The translations under genes and the position numbers were made by a program. Shown piece after piece: positions 1 through 8,093 of a stretch of DNA of 64,000 nucleotides. The notes under the pieces were generated by a model that made no database searches, was not told the origin of the DNA, and worked only from the letters and a program-made list of their open reading frames with translations. Source of the stretch: Amycolatopsis azurea DSM 43854 (GTDB lineage: Bacteria > Actinomycetota > Actinomycetes > Mycobacteriales > Pseudonocardiaceae); assembly GCF_001995215.1 (NCBI RefSeq), contig NZ_MUXN01000026.1, positions 147,172 through 211,171 on the forward strand, written 5' to 3'. Position 1 is the stretch's first letter, and each line of letters opens with the position of its first letter.

Positions 1-132
1 CCGCCAAAGCGGAAGCAGCAGCGCGATGAAGAGGCAGATCGCCAGCAACGCGTACGGGAGGACCTTGAAGACCACCGTCTCCGTCCGCTCCCAGCGGTCG
101 AACTCCGCGCGCAACTCCGCTTCGACGCTCAC
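1..132 (-). CDS. Membrane protein N-terminus, partial (possible sensor histidine kinase)
   Basis: Only the first 44 codons lie in the window; the gene runs off the left edge. It begins with GTG three bases after the stop of the ABC permease, so it is the third gene of that operon. The peptide opens with a charged helix (EAELRAEFDRWER) followed by a strongly hydrophobic stretch (VLPYALLAICLFIALLLPL) that is a likely first membrane helix. Actinobacterial ABC-2 exporter operons often continue into a DesK-type sensor kinase and a response regulator, and this N-terminus would fit such a kinase. That identity is inference; no catalytic part is visible. Confidence 0.55.
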   Translation of the reverse strand, partial: MSVEAELRAEFDRWERTETVVFKVLPYALLAICLFIALLLPLWR

Positions 133-135
133 GAT

Positions 136-876
136 TCACTCCCAGCGGAAGTACCGGGCGGCCAGGCCACCGGCCACGATCGTCCACCCCAGCATGACGG
201 CCACCTGCAACGGTTGCGGCCAGTGACCGGCGGCGGCGTCCTGCAATGATTGCACGCCCGCGCCCAGCGGGGTGAGGTCGCTGATCGCGCGCAGGACGTC
301 GTTCATCTCGACGCGCGGCACCCAGAGACCGGCGAAGAACACCAGCGGGAAGAACGACAGGGTGCCGATCGCGCCGGCGCTTTTGCCGGTCGGCGCGAAC
401 GAGCCGATCAGCAGACCGATCGCGAAAACGGACAGCGCGGCCAGCAGGTAGCCGATCAGGTACGCGGGCAGGTTCCGGGGCAGGCTCACGTCGAACGCCA
501 GCCTGGCGATGGCCAGCACGACCAGCATCGTGGCCACGGACAGGACCGTGGACATCAGCAGCTGCGCGCCGAGCAGCACGCCCGGCTTGACCGGGGTGGT
601 CCGCATCCGGCGCAGGATTCCTTTCTCCCGGTAGGTGGCGAACAGCTGGGAAAGGCTGGTGAGCGCGAACATGGCGAGGCTCATCGCGACGATGATCGGC
701 ACGTAGACGCTGATCGCGCTGGCGCCGCCGAGGTCCTCGCTCGGTTCCCGCATGGTGGGGATCGCGCCGAGGATGACGAGCAGGACGGGCGAGAAGGCGA
801 GCACGAAGAACACGAGCATCGGTTCGCGGAAGAAGAGTTTGGTCTCGACGGCGGTGAGCCGGGTCAGGGCGGACAT
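136..876 (-). CDS. ABC-2 type transporter permease
   Basis: 246-residue integral membrane subunit of a drug or lipid type ABC exporter, with about six hydrophobic segments. The cytosolic stretch YREKGILRRMRTTPVKPG after the second helix is the typical coupling region of the ABC-2 (DrrB-like) family. A GGAG ribosome binding site lies just before the ATG, inside the end of the ATPase gene, and the spacing between the two genes is about 10 bases, so ATPase and permease are co-transcribed. Length is normal for the family. The substrate cannot be told from sequence. Confidence 0.88.
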   Translation of the reverse strand: MSALTRLTAVETKLFFREPMLVFFVLAFSPVLLVILGAIPTMREPSEDLGGASAISVYVPIIVAMSLAMFALTSLSQLFATYREKGILRRMRTTPVKPGVLLGAQLLMSTVLSVATMLVVLAIARLAFDVSLPRNLPAYLIGYLLAALSVFAIGLLIGSFAPTGKSAGAIGTLSFFPLVFFAGLWVPRVEMNDVLRAISDLTPLGAGVQSLQDAAAGHWPQPLQVAVMLGWTIVAGGLAARYFRWE

Positions 877-886
877 CGTGGTCTCC

Positions 887-1795
887 TCAGGAGTCTGCGG
901 AACGGCCGGTGAGCGCGACGAACGCGTCGTCGAGGGAGGTCTGCTCGACGCGTAGTTCGGCGGCGGTGACCTGGTTGCGGGCCAGCACGGTGGTCACGGC
1001 GAGCAGCAGGTTCCCGGTGCCGGTCACCACGAGCCGTTCCCCAGCCTGTTCGACCGAGCTGACCTCGGGCAACGCGGTCAGCACGGCGGGGTCCAGCGGC
1101 GCGGACGGCAGGAACCGGACGCGTTGCCGGTCGTCGACGCGGGCGACGAGCCCCGCCGGGGTGTCGAGGGCGACCACCTTGCCGGAGTCGATCACCGCGA
1201 TCCGGTCGCACAGGCGTTCCGCCTCTTCCATGAAGTGCGTGACCAGCAGGATCGTGACGCCCCGGTCGCGGACGGCCTCGATCAGGTCCCACGCGTCGCG
1301 GCGGGCCTGCGGGTCGAGGCCGGTGGTGAGCTCGTCGAGCACCGCCACCCTCGGGTTCCCGATCAGCGCGAGCGCGATCGACAGCCGTTGCTTCTGCCCG
1401 CCGGACAGCCTGCGGAACTGCGTGTCCACTTTGTCGGTCAGGTCGAGGGTGCCGAGCAGTTCCCGCCAGTCCGCCGGTTCGCGGTAGAAGGAGCTGTAGA
1501 GCTTCAAGGCCTCGCCGACCTCGAGTCTGTCCGGCAGCTCGCTCTCCTGTAGCTGCGCGCCGAGCAGCTGCCGGAGCTCACCGGTTTCGCGTCGCGGGTC
1601 GAGCCCGCAGACCCGGATGGTCCCGCCGTCCGGGGTGCGCAGTCCCTCGACGCACTCGACGGTCGTGGTCTTGCCCGCCCCGTTGGGGCCCAGGATGCCG
1701 AAGATCTCGCCTCGCTCGACGGTGAAGCCGACTCCGTCGACCGCGATGTGGTCGCCGTAGCGTTTGACGAGGCCTTCTACCTCGATGATTGCCAT
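887..1795 (-). CDS. ABC transporter ATP-binding protein (DrrA-like)
   Basis: 302-residue ATPase that would energise the permease encoded directly downstream. It has Walker A GPNGAGKTT, the signature LSGGQKQR, Walker B VAVLDELTTGLDP and the switch His in LLVTHFMEEAE. The C-terminal extension of about 90 residues ends in EQTSLDDAFVALTGR, typical of DrrA/CcmA-type drug exporter ATPases. An upstream in-frame ATG would add 17 Arg-rich residues, but the start at MAIIEVEGLVKRYG fits the family. Walker B has Glu-Leu (DELTTGLDP) where most members have DEPT, a minor variation. Confidence 0.9.
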   Translation of the reverse strand: MAIIEVEGLVKRYGDHIAVDGVGFTVERGEIFGILGPNGAGKTTTVECVEGLRTPDGGTIRVCGLDPRRETGELRQLLGAQLQESELPDRLEVGEALKLYSSFYREPADWRELLGTLDLTDKVDTQFRRLSGGQKQRLSIALALIGNPRVAVLDELTTGLDPQARRDAWDLIEAVRDRGVTILLVTHFMEEAERLCDRIAVIDSGKVVALDTPAGLVARVDDRQRVRFLPSAPLDPAVLTALPEVSSVEQAGERLVVTGTGNLLLAVTTVLARNQVTAAELRVEQTSLDDAFVALTGRSADS

Positions 1796-1850
1796 ACGAC
1801 GACGATGCCGTCCGGCGAGGGTGCGCCGAATCGACCGGGCGGCCAAGCCT

Positions 1851-1882
1851 CGGTGGATCCCTCATCCACCGATCGGTGGATG
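1851..1882. promoter_or_regulatory. Three-half-site operator upstream of the ABC exporter
   Basis: The half-site CGGTGGAT occurs at 1851-1858 and 1874-1881, with its complement ATCCACCG at 1864-1871 between them. The inner two form a perfect 20-bp palindrome at 1863-1882. It lies about 70 bases upstream of the exporter ATPase start and about 100 bases before the cobalamin riboswitch, so it most likely controls the leftward exporter operon. A dimeric repressor of TetR or similar type is the usual binder of such sites; the regulator is not identified. Confidence 0.6.
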
Positions 1883-1983
1883 CCCGACGATCGCGCGGCT
1901 CCCGATTCCGTGGTGACAAGCCTGCGCCGATCGGGTTCCGTCACATTGACCGGACGCTTCACGGCGACCTACGCTCGACCGGC

Positions 1984-2084
1984 CAGACGACGGGCACCCG
2001 GAACGCGGTGAGATTCCGCGCGGTCGCGCCACTGTGACCTCGGACCAGCGGGTTCGGGGAAGCCAGACCCGGAGCCGTCGTGTC
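1984..2084 (+). promoter_or_regulatory. Cobalamin (B12) riboswitch upstream of cbtBA
   Basis: The conserved core is visible: a GGTGAGATTCC block, the B12 box CGCCACTGTGA near 2027-2037, and GGGGAAGCCAGA near 2056-2067. A closing stem can form between ACGACGG (1987-1993) and CCGTCGT (2075-2081). The aptamer ends about 26 bases before the AGGAGG ribosome binding site of cbtB, which suggests B12 represses translation or elongation of the cobalt transporter genes. The 331-base gap from 1796 to 2126 holds this riboswitch and the exporter operator, and no gene. Confidence 0.93.
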
Positions 2085-2126
2085 ACCCCTGAAGAGGCCG
2101 CGCTAGCCCGAGGAGGTCCCACCGCC

Positions 2127-2333
2127 ATGTCCGAAGCGGTAGCCGCAGTACCCGTCCCCGTCCGGATCCCCGTCCGCGAGATCCTGCCCTGGGCGGTGCT
2201 CGTCATCCTCCTCTCGCTGATCACGCTGTACTTCATCAGCGCCGAGCAGGGCGCGGTGTCGGTGTTCGCGAATTCGTACGTCCACGAGTTCGTCCACGAC
2301 GGCCGGCACCTGCTGGCCTTCCCCTGCCACTAG
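2127..2333 (+). CDS. cbtB: CbtB, small subunit of the cobalt transporter
   Basis: 68-residue protein with one membrane helix (ILPWAVLVILLSLITLYFI) and a C-terminal histidine motif, HEFVHDGRHLLAFPCH, that is the hallmark of the CbtB family and is thought to bind cobalt. CbtB with CbtA forms a predicted energy-coupled cobalt importer found next to B12 genes. The start is set by AGGAGG at 2111-2116 after the cobalamin riboswitch. cbtA follows 14 bases later, in the same transcript. Cobalt entering here would feed the CobN chelatase step. Confidence 0.93.
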   Translation: MSEAVAAVPVPVRIPVREILPWAVLVILLSLITLYFISAEQGAVSVFANSYVHEFVHDGRHLLAFPCH

Positions 2334-2347
2334 GCGGCACGCGCCCC

Positions 2348-3109
2348 ATGATGAGGACCTTGCTGGTCCGCGGCATGCTCGCGGGCCTGATCGCCGGCGT
2401 CTTGGCGACGCTTTTCGCCTACTTCCTCGGAGAGCCTTCGGTCGAGACCGCCATCGGTCTCGAAGGCAGCTCCGCGCATTCGCACAGTGCTCCGGGAGCG
2501 CATGAACACGAGCCCGCGCAGGCCGAGCCGGAGGAGGAAGAGCTCGTCACGCGCGGCGTGCAGAGCACTATCGGTCTGCTGACCGGCGTCGGCCTGTACG
2601 GCGTGGCGGTCGGCGGGCTGTTCTCGCTCGCGTTCGCCTTCGTCTACGGACGGCTCGGCACTCTGCGGCCGCGGGTGACCGCGGCGCTCCTCGCCGCCGG
2701 CGCCTTCGTGGTCGTGTTCCTGGTGCCGTTCTTGAAGTACCCCGGGAATCCCCCGGCCGTCGGGCAGGCGGGCACGATCGGGAGCCGGACTTCGCTGTAC
2801 TTCGGCTTCGTCGCGCTTTCGCTGCTGATCGGCCTGCTCGCGGCCGCGTTCGGCCGGAAACTGGCCGACAAGCTCGGCGCGTGGCGCGGCGGGCTGATCG
2901 CTTCGGGCGGGTACATCGTGCTGATCGGCGTGGCGGCGGCGCTGCTGCCGTCGATCGACGAGGTCCCCGACGGGTTCCCCGGTTCCACGCTGTGGACCTT
3001 CCGGCTGGCCTCGGTCGGCACGCAGGTGGTGCTCTGGACCGCGCTCGGCCTGACCTTCGGGGCCCTGGCCGAGAAGGCGTTGAAGAGCAAGGAAGCCGTA
3101 CCCGGTTAG
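2348..3109 (+). CDS. cbtA: CbtA, membrane subunit of the cobalt transporter
   Basis: 253-residue membrane protein with five or six hydrophobic helices. A His-rich loop after the first helix (HSHSAPGAHEHEP, about residues 57-69) is followed by an acidic run, as in other CbtA proteins, and is a plausible metal-binding loop. It follows cbtB under the same B12 riboswitch. Its stop overlaps by 4 nt with the stop of the convergent cobQ. Function as a cobalt importer is known for the family by regulation and context more than by biochemistry. Confidence 0.92.
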   Translation: MMRTLLVRGMLAGLIAGVLATLFAYFLGEPSVETAIGLEGSSAHSHSAPGAHEHEPAQAEPEEEELVTRGVQSTIGLLTGVGLYGVAVGGLFSLAFAFVYGRLGTLRPRVTAALLAAGAFVVVFLVPFLKYPGNPPAVGQAGTIGSRTSLYFGFVALSLLIGLLAAAFGRKLADKLGAWRGGLIASGGYIVLIGVAAALLPSIDEVPDGFPGSTLWTFRLASVGTQVVLWTALGLTFGALAEKALKSKEAVPG

Positions 3110-4563
3110 ACCCCGGGCGGCACGAACGGCAGGCCGCCGTCGGCACCGTCTTCGATCAGCCGCAGCAGTCCCGCCGTGTCGACGTGCTCCTCGACGGCGT
3201 CGGCGAGCCTGTCGAGCATGGCCTCCCGCAGCGAGCCGAAGCCCGGTGCCCCGGCGGCCGGTGACCAGTCCGCGACCTCGCCCAGCCAGGCGCGGCGGAA
3301 GCCGTCGTTCTCGAAGGCGCCGTGCCACATCGTGCCCCACACCGCGCCCCGCCGATATCCGTCCAAAAAGGACTCGGCGGGGCCGGTGGCGGTCACGGTG
3401 CCGTGGTGGATTTCGTACGCCTCGACGGGCTGCCCGCGCCACTCGCCCGCCGGGCGGGCGAGCACCTTGTCCGCACTGAACGAGACCCGCGTCGGCAGCA
3501 GCCCGAGACCGGGCACCGTACCGGCGCCGGATTCGACGTCGTCCTCGATCTCGGCGGCCAGCATCTGATAGCCGCCGCAGATCCCCAGCACCGGACGGCC
3601 CGCCTCGGCCCGCGCGCGGACGGCGTCCGCCAGGCCGCGGGCCCGCAGCCACGCCAGGTCGTCCACGGTCGCGCGAGATCCTGGCAGGATCACCACGTCG
3701 GCGGACCGGACCGTGTCCGGATCGGCCGTCAGCGCGACCGAGACGCCGGGCTCGGCGGCGAGCGCGTCGACGTCGGTCGCGTTGGAGGCGCGCGGAAAAC
3801 GCACGACGGCGATCCGCAGGGATCCGCCGGAAGCGCCCCAGCCCGCGGCGGCCAGCGCGTCCTCCGAGTCGATCCACACCTGGTCGAGCCAGGGCAGCAC
3901 GCCGAAGACCTCGCGACCGGTGAGCTTCTCCAACGTCTCCAGCCCCGGCCGCAGCAGACCGACGTCACCGCGGAACTTGTTGACCAGCCAGCCCGAAACC
4001 AGCGCCTGGTCCTCCGCGGACAGAAGGGCGAGGGTGCCGAACATCGCGGCCATGACGCCGCCGCGGTCGATGTCGCCGACGACGACCACCGGCAAGCCGA
4101 AACGCCGCGCCAGCCCCATGTTGACGTAGTCGCCCTCGCGCAGGTTGATCTCGGCCGGGCTGCCCGCGCCCTCGCACAGCACGACGTCGAAGCGTCGCCG
4201 CAACGAAGAGAACGTGTCGAAGGCGATCTCGGCGAGGCCGGCCCGGCCGGTCGCGTACTCCCCCGCTTCCAGCGTGCCGAACGGTTTCCCGAGCGCGACG
4301 ACGTGGCTGCGACGGTCGCTCCCGGGTTTCAGCAGCACCGGGTTCATCGCGGCCTCGGGTTCGACCCGGGCGGCCCGCGCCTGGAGCCATTGCGCGCGGC
4401 CGATCTCGGCGCCGTCCGCGCACACCATCGAGTTGTTCGACATGTTCTGCGACTTGAAGGGCGCGACCCGCACGCCCCGGCGCGCGAGCCAGCGGCACAA
4501 CGCGGCGGTGACCAGGCTCTTGCCCGCGTCCGACGTCGTCCCCGCGACGAGCAGGCCGCTCAC
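3106..4563 (-). CDS. cobQ: Cobyric acid synthase CobQ
   Basis: 485 residues. It amidates positions b, d, e and g of adenosylcobyrinic acid a,c-diamide, using glutamine and ATP. The N-terminal dethiobiotin-synthetase-like ATPase has GTTSDAGKSLVTAALCR, then KSQNMSNNS, a strong CobQ signature. The C-terminal glutamine amidotransferase has the nucleophile Cys in VLGICGGYQML and the His in YEIHHGTV. It starts with GTG, overlapping the cobD stop by 4 nt, so cobD and cobQ are one operon. Length is typical. Confidence 0.97.
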   Translation of the reverse strand: MSGLLVAGTTSDAGKSLVTAALCRWLARRGVRVAPFKSQNMSNNSMVCADGAEIGRAQWLQARAARVEPEAAMNPVLLKPGSDRRSHVVALGKPFGTLEAGEYATGRAGLAEIAFDTFSSLRRRFDVVLCEGAGSPAEINLREGDYVNMGLARRFGLPVVVVGDIDRGGVMAAMFGTLALLSAEDQALVSGWLVNKFRGDVGLLRPGLETLEKLTGREVFGVLPWLDQVWIDSEDALAAAGWGASGGSLRIAVVRFPRASNATDVDALAAEPGVSVALTADPDTVRSADVVILPGSRATVDDLAWLRARGLADAVRARAEAGRPVLGICGGYQMLAAEIEDDVESGAGTVPGLGLLPTRVSFSADKVLARPAGEWRGQPVEAYEIHHGTVTATGPAESFLDGYRRGAVWGTMWHGAFENDGFRRAWLGEVADWSPAAGAPGFGSLREAMLDRLADAVEEHVDTAGLLRLIEDGADGGLPFVPPGV

Positions 4564-5492
4564 CGCGTGACCGCGACCGCGACGGCGAGCGCGGCCAGTC
4601 CGACCGCGCGCGAAAGCCGGACCGCGCGGCGCACGTCCACCGGTTCCGGTTCGCGGCCGTCGCCGAGGACGCCGCGGCGTTCGGTGCGGCCGCCGTAGCT
4701 GTTCGTCCCGCCCAGCCGGACCCCGAGCGCGCCCGCGAAGGCGGCCTCGACCTGGCCCGCGTTCGGGCTCGGATGATGTTTCCCGTCACGGCGCCAGACG
4801 CGGAACGCGGCTTTGGCGAACCCGCCCGCGAGCGGGGCGGACGCCACGGTCAGCGCCGCGCCGACGCGCGAGGGCACCAGGTTCGCGAGGTCGTCCGCCC
4901 TGGCCGACGCCCAGCCGAAGTTGGCGTACTTCGGCGAGCGGTAGCCGACCATCGCGTCGAGCGTGTTGAGCGCGCGGTAGCCCAGCAGGCCGGGGATCCC
5001 GGCGACCGCTCCCCACAGCAACGGCGCGACGACGGCGTCCGAAGTGTTCTCCGCGATGGACTCGGTGGTGGCGCGCGCGAGTTGTCCGGTGTCGAGATCG
5101 GTGGCGTCGCGGGCGCACAGATGCGACAGCCGCCGCCGCGCGGCGGGCAGGTCGCCGTCGTCGAGCAGCCGGGCCATGTGCGCGCCCTCGGCCGCGAGCC
5201 CCCGGCCGCCCAGAACCACCCAAGTGGACGCCGCGGTGAGCGCGAACCGCGCGAAAGGACGCTTTCGGGTCACGAGCTGCGCCGCGACACCCAATCCGGT
5301 GACGGTGCCCGCGCAGACCGCGGTGTACGCCGCGCCCCGCACCTTCGAATCCGCCCAAACCCGCTGCTCAAGGGCTTGCGCGGCGCGGCCGAAGCCGGCG
5401 ACGGGATGCCTCCGCCGCGGATCTCCGAACACGGCGTCGGCGACGTAACCGGTAACGAGTCCGGCTGCGGTGGCGGCTTGTCGGAGTGGCAC
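4560..5492 (-). CDS. cobD: Adenosylcobinamide-phosphate synthase CobD (CbiB)
   Basis: About 310 residues, integral membrane enzyme that attaches the aminopropanol arm to adenosylcobyric acid. The family motif ADAVFGDPRRRHPVAGFGR is near the N-terminus, with ATTESIAENTSDAVVAPLLWG and LNTLDAMVGYRSPKYANFGWASARADDLANLVPSR further on. The frame is open to an ATG at 5546, but that start would overlap the divergent cobU. The GTG at 5492 (VPLRQAATAAG) gives the usual family length and leaves a 36-base divergent gap. It overlaps cobQ by 4 nt. The symbol cobD follows the Pseudomonas convention. Confidence 0.93.
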   Translation of the reverse strand: MPLRQAATAAGLVTGYVADAVFGDPRRRHPVAGFGRAAQALEQRVWADSKVRGAAYTAVCAGTVTGLGVAAQLVTRKRPFARFALTAASTWVVLGGRGLAAEGAHMARLLDDGDLPAARRRLSHLCARDATDLDTGQLARATTESIAENTSDAVVAPLLWGAVAGIPGLLGYRALNTLDAMVGYRSPKYANFGWASARADDLANLVPSRVGAALTVASAPLAGGFAKAAFRVWRRDGKHHPSPNAGQVEAAFAGALGVRLGGTNSYGGRTERRGVLGDGREPEPVDVRRAVRLSRAVGLAALAVAVAVTR

Positions 5493-5528
5493 GTGGCGAA
5501 CCGTAGCGCGTGCACGAGAATGCGGGGT

Positions 5529-6134
5529 ATGACCAAGCTGACGCATCGCCTCGCGGGGGTTCTCGAGTCCCTCGCGAGGGCACTTCGCCGCTACTCGCGC
5601 GACGACGGCAAGGTGCTGATACTGGGCGGCGTCCGCTCTGGGAAGTCACACCATGCCGAGGGCCTCGCGTCCCGCCACCCGCACCTGACCTACGTCGCGC
5701 CCGGACTGCCGCCGAGCGCCGAGGACCCCGAATGGGCCGCCCGGGTGGCCGCGCACCGCGCGCGACGGCCCGCCAACTGGAAGACGATCGAGACCACCGA
5801 TCTGGCCACGGTGCTGCGCACGGCGACGCATCCGCTGCTCATCGACTGCCTCGGCACCTGGATCAGCCGGGTGCTCGACGAGGTCGGCGCCTGGGAGCAG
5901 CGCAAGGGCTGGGAACGGCGGCTCGACGACCGCCTCGAAGACTTCCTCGCGGCGTGGGCGCAGGCCGACGTGCCGGTGATCGCGGTCAGCAACGAGGTCG
6001 GCAGCGGTGTGGTGCCCGCGACGGTCTCCGGGCGCCTGTTCCGTGATGTGCTGGGCGCGTTGAACAATCGGGTGTCCGCCGGGTCCGACCGGACCGTGCT
6101 GGTCGTCGCCGGACGGATGCTGGACCTGCCTTAG
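5529..6134 (+). CDS. cobU: CobU, adenosylcobinamide kinase / adenosylcobinamide-phosphate guanylyltransferase
   Basis: 201 residues. It phosphorylates adenosylcobinamide and converts it to adenosylcobinamide-GDP. The P-loop GGVRSGKSHHAE lies near residue 33, followed by the family pattern EWAARVAAHRARRPANWKTIE, LIDCLGTWISRVL and VSNEVGSGVVPATVSGRLFRD. The first roughly 25 residues (MTKLTHRLAGVLESLARALRR) precede the usual CobU start, so translation may begin slightly later than the ATG given. It is the first gene of cobU-cobT-cobS, divergent from cobD-cobQ. Confidence 0.93.
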   Translation: MTKLTHRLAGVLESLARALRRYSRDDGKVLILGGVRSGKSHHAEGLASRHPHLTYVAPGLPPSAEDPEWAARVAAHRARRPANWKTIETTDLATVLRTATHPLLIDCLGTWISRVLDEVGAWEQRKGWERRLDDRLEDFLAAWAQADVPVIAVSNEVGSGVVPATVSGRLFRDVLGALNNRVSAGSDRTVLVVAGRMLDLP

Positions 6135-6142
6135 GAGTCGCC

Positions 6143-7156
6143 ATGCGTATCGCCATCCCGGACGCCGCCGCCGAAGCCGCCGCGCGGACGAGGCTCGACG
6201 GCCTGGTCAAACCGCTGGGTTCGCTCGGCAGGCTCGAAGACCTGGCCGCCTGGCTCAGCGCGGCGCACGGCACCGTCCCGCCGCGACCGCTCGACGACGT
6301 CCGCGTGGTCGTGTTCGCCGGTGACCACGGGGTTTCCGCGATGTCGGCGTATCCGCGCGAGGTCACCGCGGCGATGGTCCGGGTTTTCCTTGCCGGGAAG
6401 AGTGGGGTCGGCGTGCTGGCCGCGCAGGCCGGGGCGAAGGTGCGGGCGCTGGACATCGCCGTGGACTGGGACGGCGCGGACGTCCCGGCCGAGGTCACCG
6501 CGCACAAGGTCCGGCGGGGTTCCGGTTCGATCGACGTCGAGGACGCGCTCGCCGAGGGTGAGGCGCGGACGGCGTTCGAGCACGGGCTGGCGATCGCGGA
6601 CGAGGAGATCGACGGCGGCGCGGATCTGCTCATCCCCGGTGACATGGGGATCGGCAACACGACGATCTGCGCGGCCGTGGTCGCTTCGGTGCTCGGTCTG
6701 GCGGCGGAAGAGGTCGTCGGCACCGGCACCGGGATCGACGAGGACGGGCGGGCGCGGAAGGTCGCGGTCGTCGAGGCCGCGTTGACCAGGGCCGGTGCGG
6801 TGAAGGACCCCTTCGCGGTGCTGACCGCTCTGGGCAGCGCCTGTCTCGCCGCGACGGCGGGCTTTCTCGTGCAGGCCGCGGTCCGCGGGGTGCCGGTGCT
6901 GCTCGATGGCGTCTTCTCCGGAGCCGCGGCGCTCGTGGCGCGCGAGATCGCGCCGGGGGCCGAGCGGTGGTGGCTGGCCGGGCACCGGTCGACCGAACCG
7001 TCGCAGGCGTACGCGTTGAAGGCGCTCGGGCTCGAACCGATCCTCGATCTCGGGCTGCGGCTCGGCGAGGGCAGCGGCGCCGTGCAGGCGGTGCCGACGT
7101 TGCGGGCGGCGCGGGCGATCCTCGCGGACATGGGCCTGCTGGCGGATCTGGCTTGA
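6143..7156 (+). CDS. cobT: CobT, nicotinate-nucleotide:dimethylbenzimidazole phosphoribosyltransferase
   Basis: 337 residues. It makes alpha-ribazole phosphate, the activated lower ligand. Signatures include LDGLVKPLGSLGRLEDLAAW, VVVFAGDHGVSAMSAYPREVT and GDMGIGNTT. The C-terminal RLGEGSGAVQA carries the catalytic Glu of the family. The AGGAG ribosome binding site overlaps the cobU stop, and cobS starts inside its last codons. The base made upstream (normally by BluB) is not encoded in this window. Confidence 0.97.
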   Translation: MRIAIPDAAAEAAARTRLDGLVKPLGSLGRLEDLAAWLSAAHGTVPPRPLDDVRVVVFAGDHGVSAMSAYPREVTAAMVRVFLAGKSGVGVLAAQAGAKVRALDIAVDWDGADVPAEVTAHKVRRGSGSIDVEDALAEGEARTAFEHGLAIADEEIDGGADLLIPGDMGIGNTTICAAVVASVLGLAAEEVVGTGTGIDEDGRARKVAVVEAALTRAGAVKDPFAVLTALGSACLAATAGFLVQAAVRGVPVLLDGVFSGAAALVAREIAPGAERWWLAGHRSTEPSQAYALKALGLEPILDLGLRLGEGSGAVQAVPTLRAARAILADMGLLADLA

Positions 7157-7914
7157 TCGCCGACGCGCTGAAGATGGCCGTCGGGACCCTGACCACGGTC
7201 CGGGTCCCGGCGCCGAGGCTGATCGACCGGCGGGTGGCGGGCGGCGCGATGGTGCTCGCTCCGCTTGCCGTCCTGCCGCTCGCGGCCGTCGCTTCGGTGA
7301 TCGTCTTCCTGGGCGAGCTGATCGGCTTGCCCGCTTTCGCGTCGGCGGCGCTCGCGATCGGCGCGGTGGCGCTGGGCAGTCGCGGGCTTCATCTGGACGG
7401 GCTCGCCGACACGGCCGACGGGCTCGGCGCCTCCTACGACCGCGAGCGGGCGCTGGAGGTCATGCGGCGCGGGGATTCCGGGCCGACCGGGGTCGCGACC
7501 CTGGTGCTGGTGCTGCTCGTGCAGGTCGGCGCGCTGGCCGGGGCGATCTCGGCCGGACACGGCGTCGCGGCGGCCGCGATCGCGGTCTTCGCCGGACGCG
7601 GTGTGCTTTCGCTGTGCTGTGCGCGCGGTGTGCCGTCGGCCCGGCCGGAAGGGCTGGGCGCGACCGTCGCCGGTTCGGTGCCGGAATGGGCGGCCGCGGT
7701 GGTGTTCGCCGTGCTCGCGGGCGCGGCGGCGCTGGTTCTTCCCTGGTGGCAGCTGGCCTGGTGGCACGGGCTGGTCGCGGTGACGCTGGGGTATCTGGCC
7801 GCGTCGGCGCTGCTGGCGCGGTGCGTCCAGCGGCTGGGCGGGATCACCGGGGACGTGCTCGGCGGCTGTGTGGAGGTAGCGGTCGCGGGGGTTCTGCTGG
7901 GCTTGTCTTTCTGA
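7153..7914 (+). CDS. cobS: CobS, adenosylcobinamide-GDP ribazoletransferase
   Basis: 253 residues, polytopic membrane enzyme that joins alpha-ribazole to adenosylcobinamide-GDP, the last step of cobalamin assembly. It has the family motif GSRGLHLDGLADTADGLGASYDRERALEVMRRGDSGPTGV, with the metal-binding acidic residues, and about six hydrophobic helices. A TTG start overlapping the cobT stop (TTGA) is preferred. An ATG seven codons later is the alternative. It ends the cobU-cobT-cobS operon. Confidence 0.95.
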   Translation: MIADALKMAVGTLTTVRVPAPRLIDRRVAGGAMVLAPLAVLPLAAVASVIVFLGELIGLPAFASAALAIGAVALGSRGLHLDGLADTADGLGASYDRERALEVMRRGDSGPTGVATLVLVLLVQVGALAGAISAGHGVAAAAIAVFAGRGVLSLCCARGVPSARPEGLGATVAGSVPEWAAAVVFAVLAGAAALVLPWWQLAWWHGLVAVTLGYLAASALLARCVQRLGGITGDVLGGCVEVAVAGVLLGLSF

Positions 7915-7989
7915 GCCGGCGAGTGGTCAGGACGGTTCCGGGTCGGCGGCCCCGCTCACGAGCCTGCCCAGGGTGCGAAGGTCGAGTTT

Positions 7990-8006
7990 CCTCGGCTGAG
8001 CCGAGG
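7990..8006. terminator. Small hairpin after cobS
   Basis: CCTCGGC and GCCGAGG form a 7-bp stem around TGA, 76 bases after the cobS stop and between convergent genes. There is no T-tract, which is common for actinobacterial terminators. A role in ending cobUTS transcription is inference from position. Confidence 0.4.
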
Positions 8007-8007
8007 G

Positions 8008-8056
8008 AAGGGGGCCTTCACGGACCCTGGGTCCCTCAAGGAGTCCTTCACGGACC
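8008..8056. repeat. Two-copy 30-nt direct repeat
   Basis: Two same-orientation copies share the core CCTTCACGGACC (ending at 8026 and 8056, 30 nt apart). They are separated by the short palindrome GGACCC/GGTCC. They lie in the convergent gap between cobS and the membrane-protein gene. The CCTTCAC core resembles the GTGAAGG motif seen in the hairpin element at 20700-20742. Function unknown. Confidence 0.5.
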
Positions 8057-8093
8057 GGAGTGGCGATCGACCTCAGCCAGAACACACAGGTAC

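Noticed and set aside
250..912. Open frame of 220 codons on plus across the ABC permease
   Set aside because: His/Arg/Gln/Gly-rich translation with no domain; it is the antisense of the real permease gene and a by-product of high GC.
3106..3109. Overlap of cbtA and cobQ stops as a sign of misannotation
   Set aside because: Both ends match family lengths; a 4-nt convergent overlap is normal at this gene density.
5493..5546. cobD start at ATG 5546
   Set aside because: It would overlap the start of the divergent cobU and add residues not seen in the family; GTG 5492 fits better.
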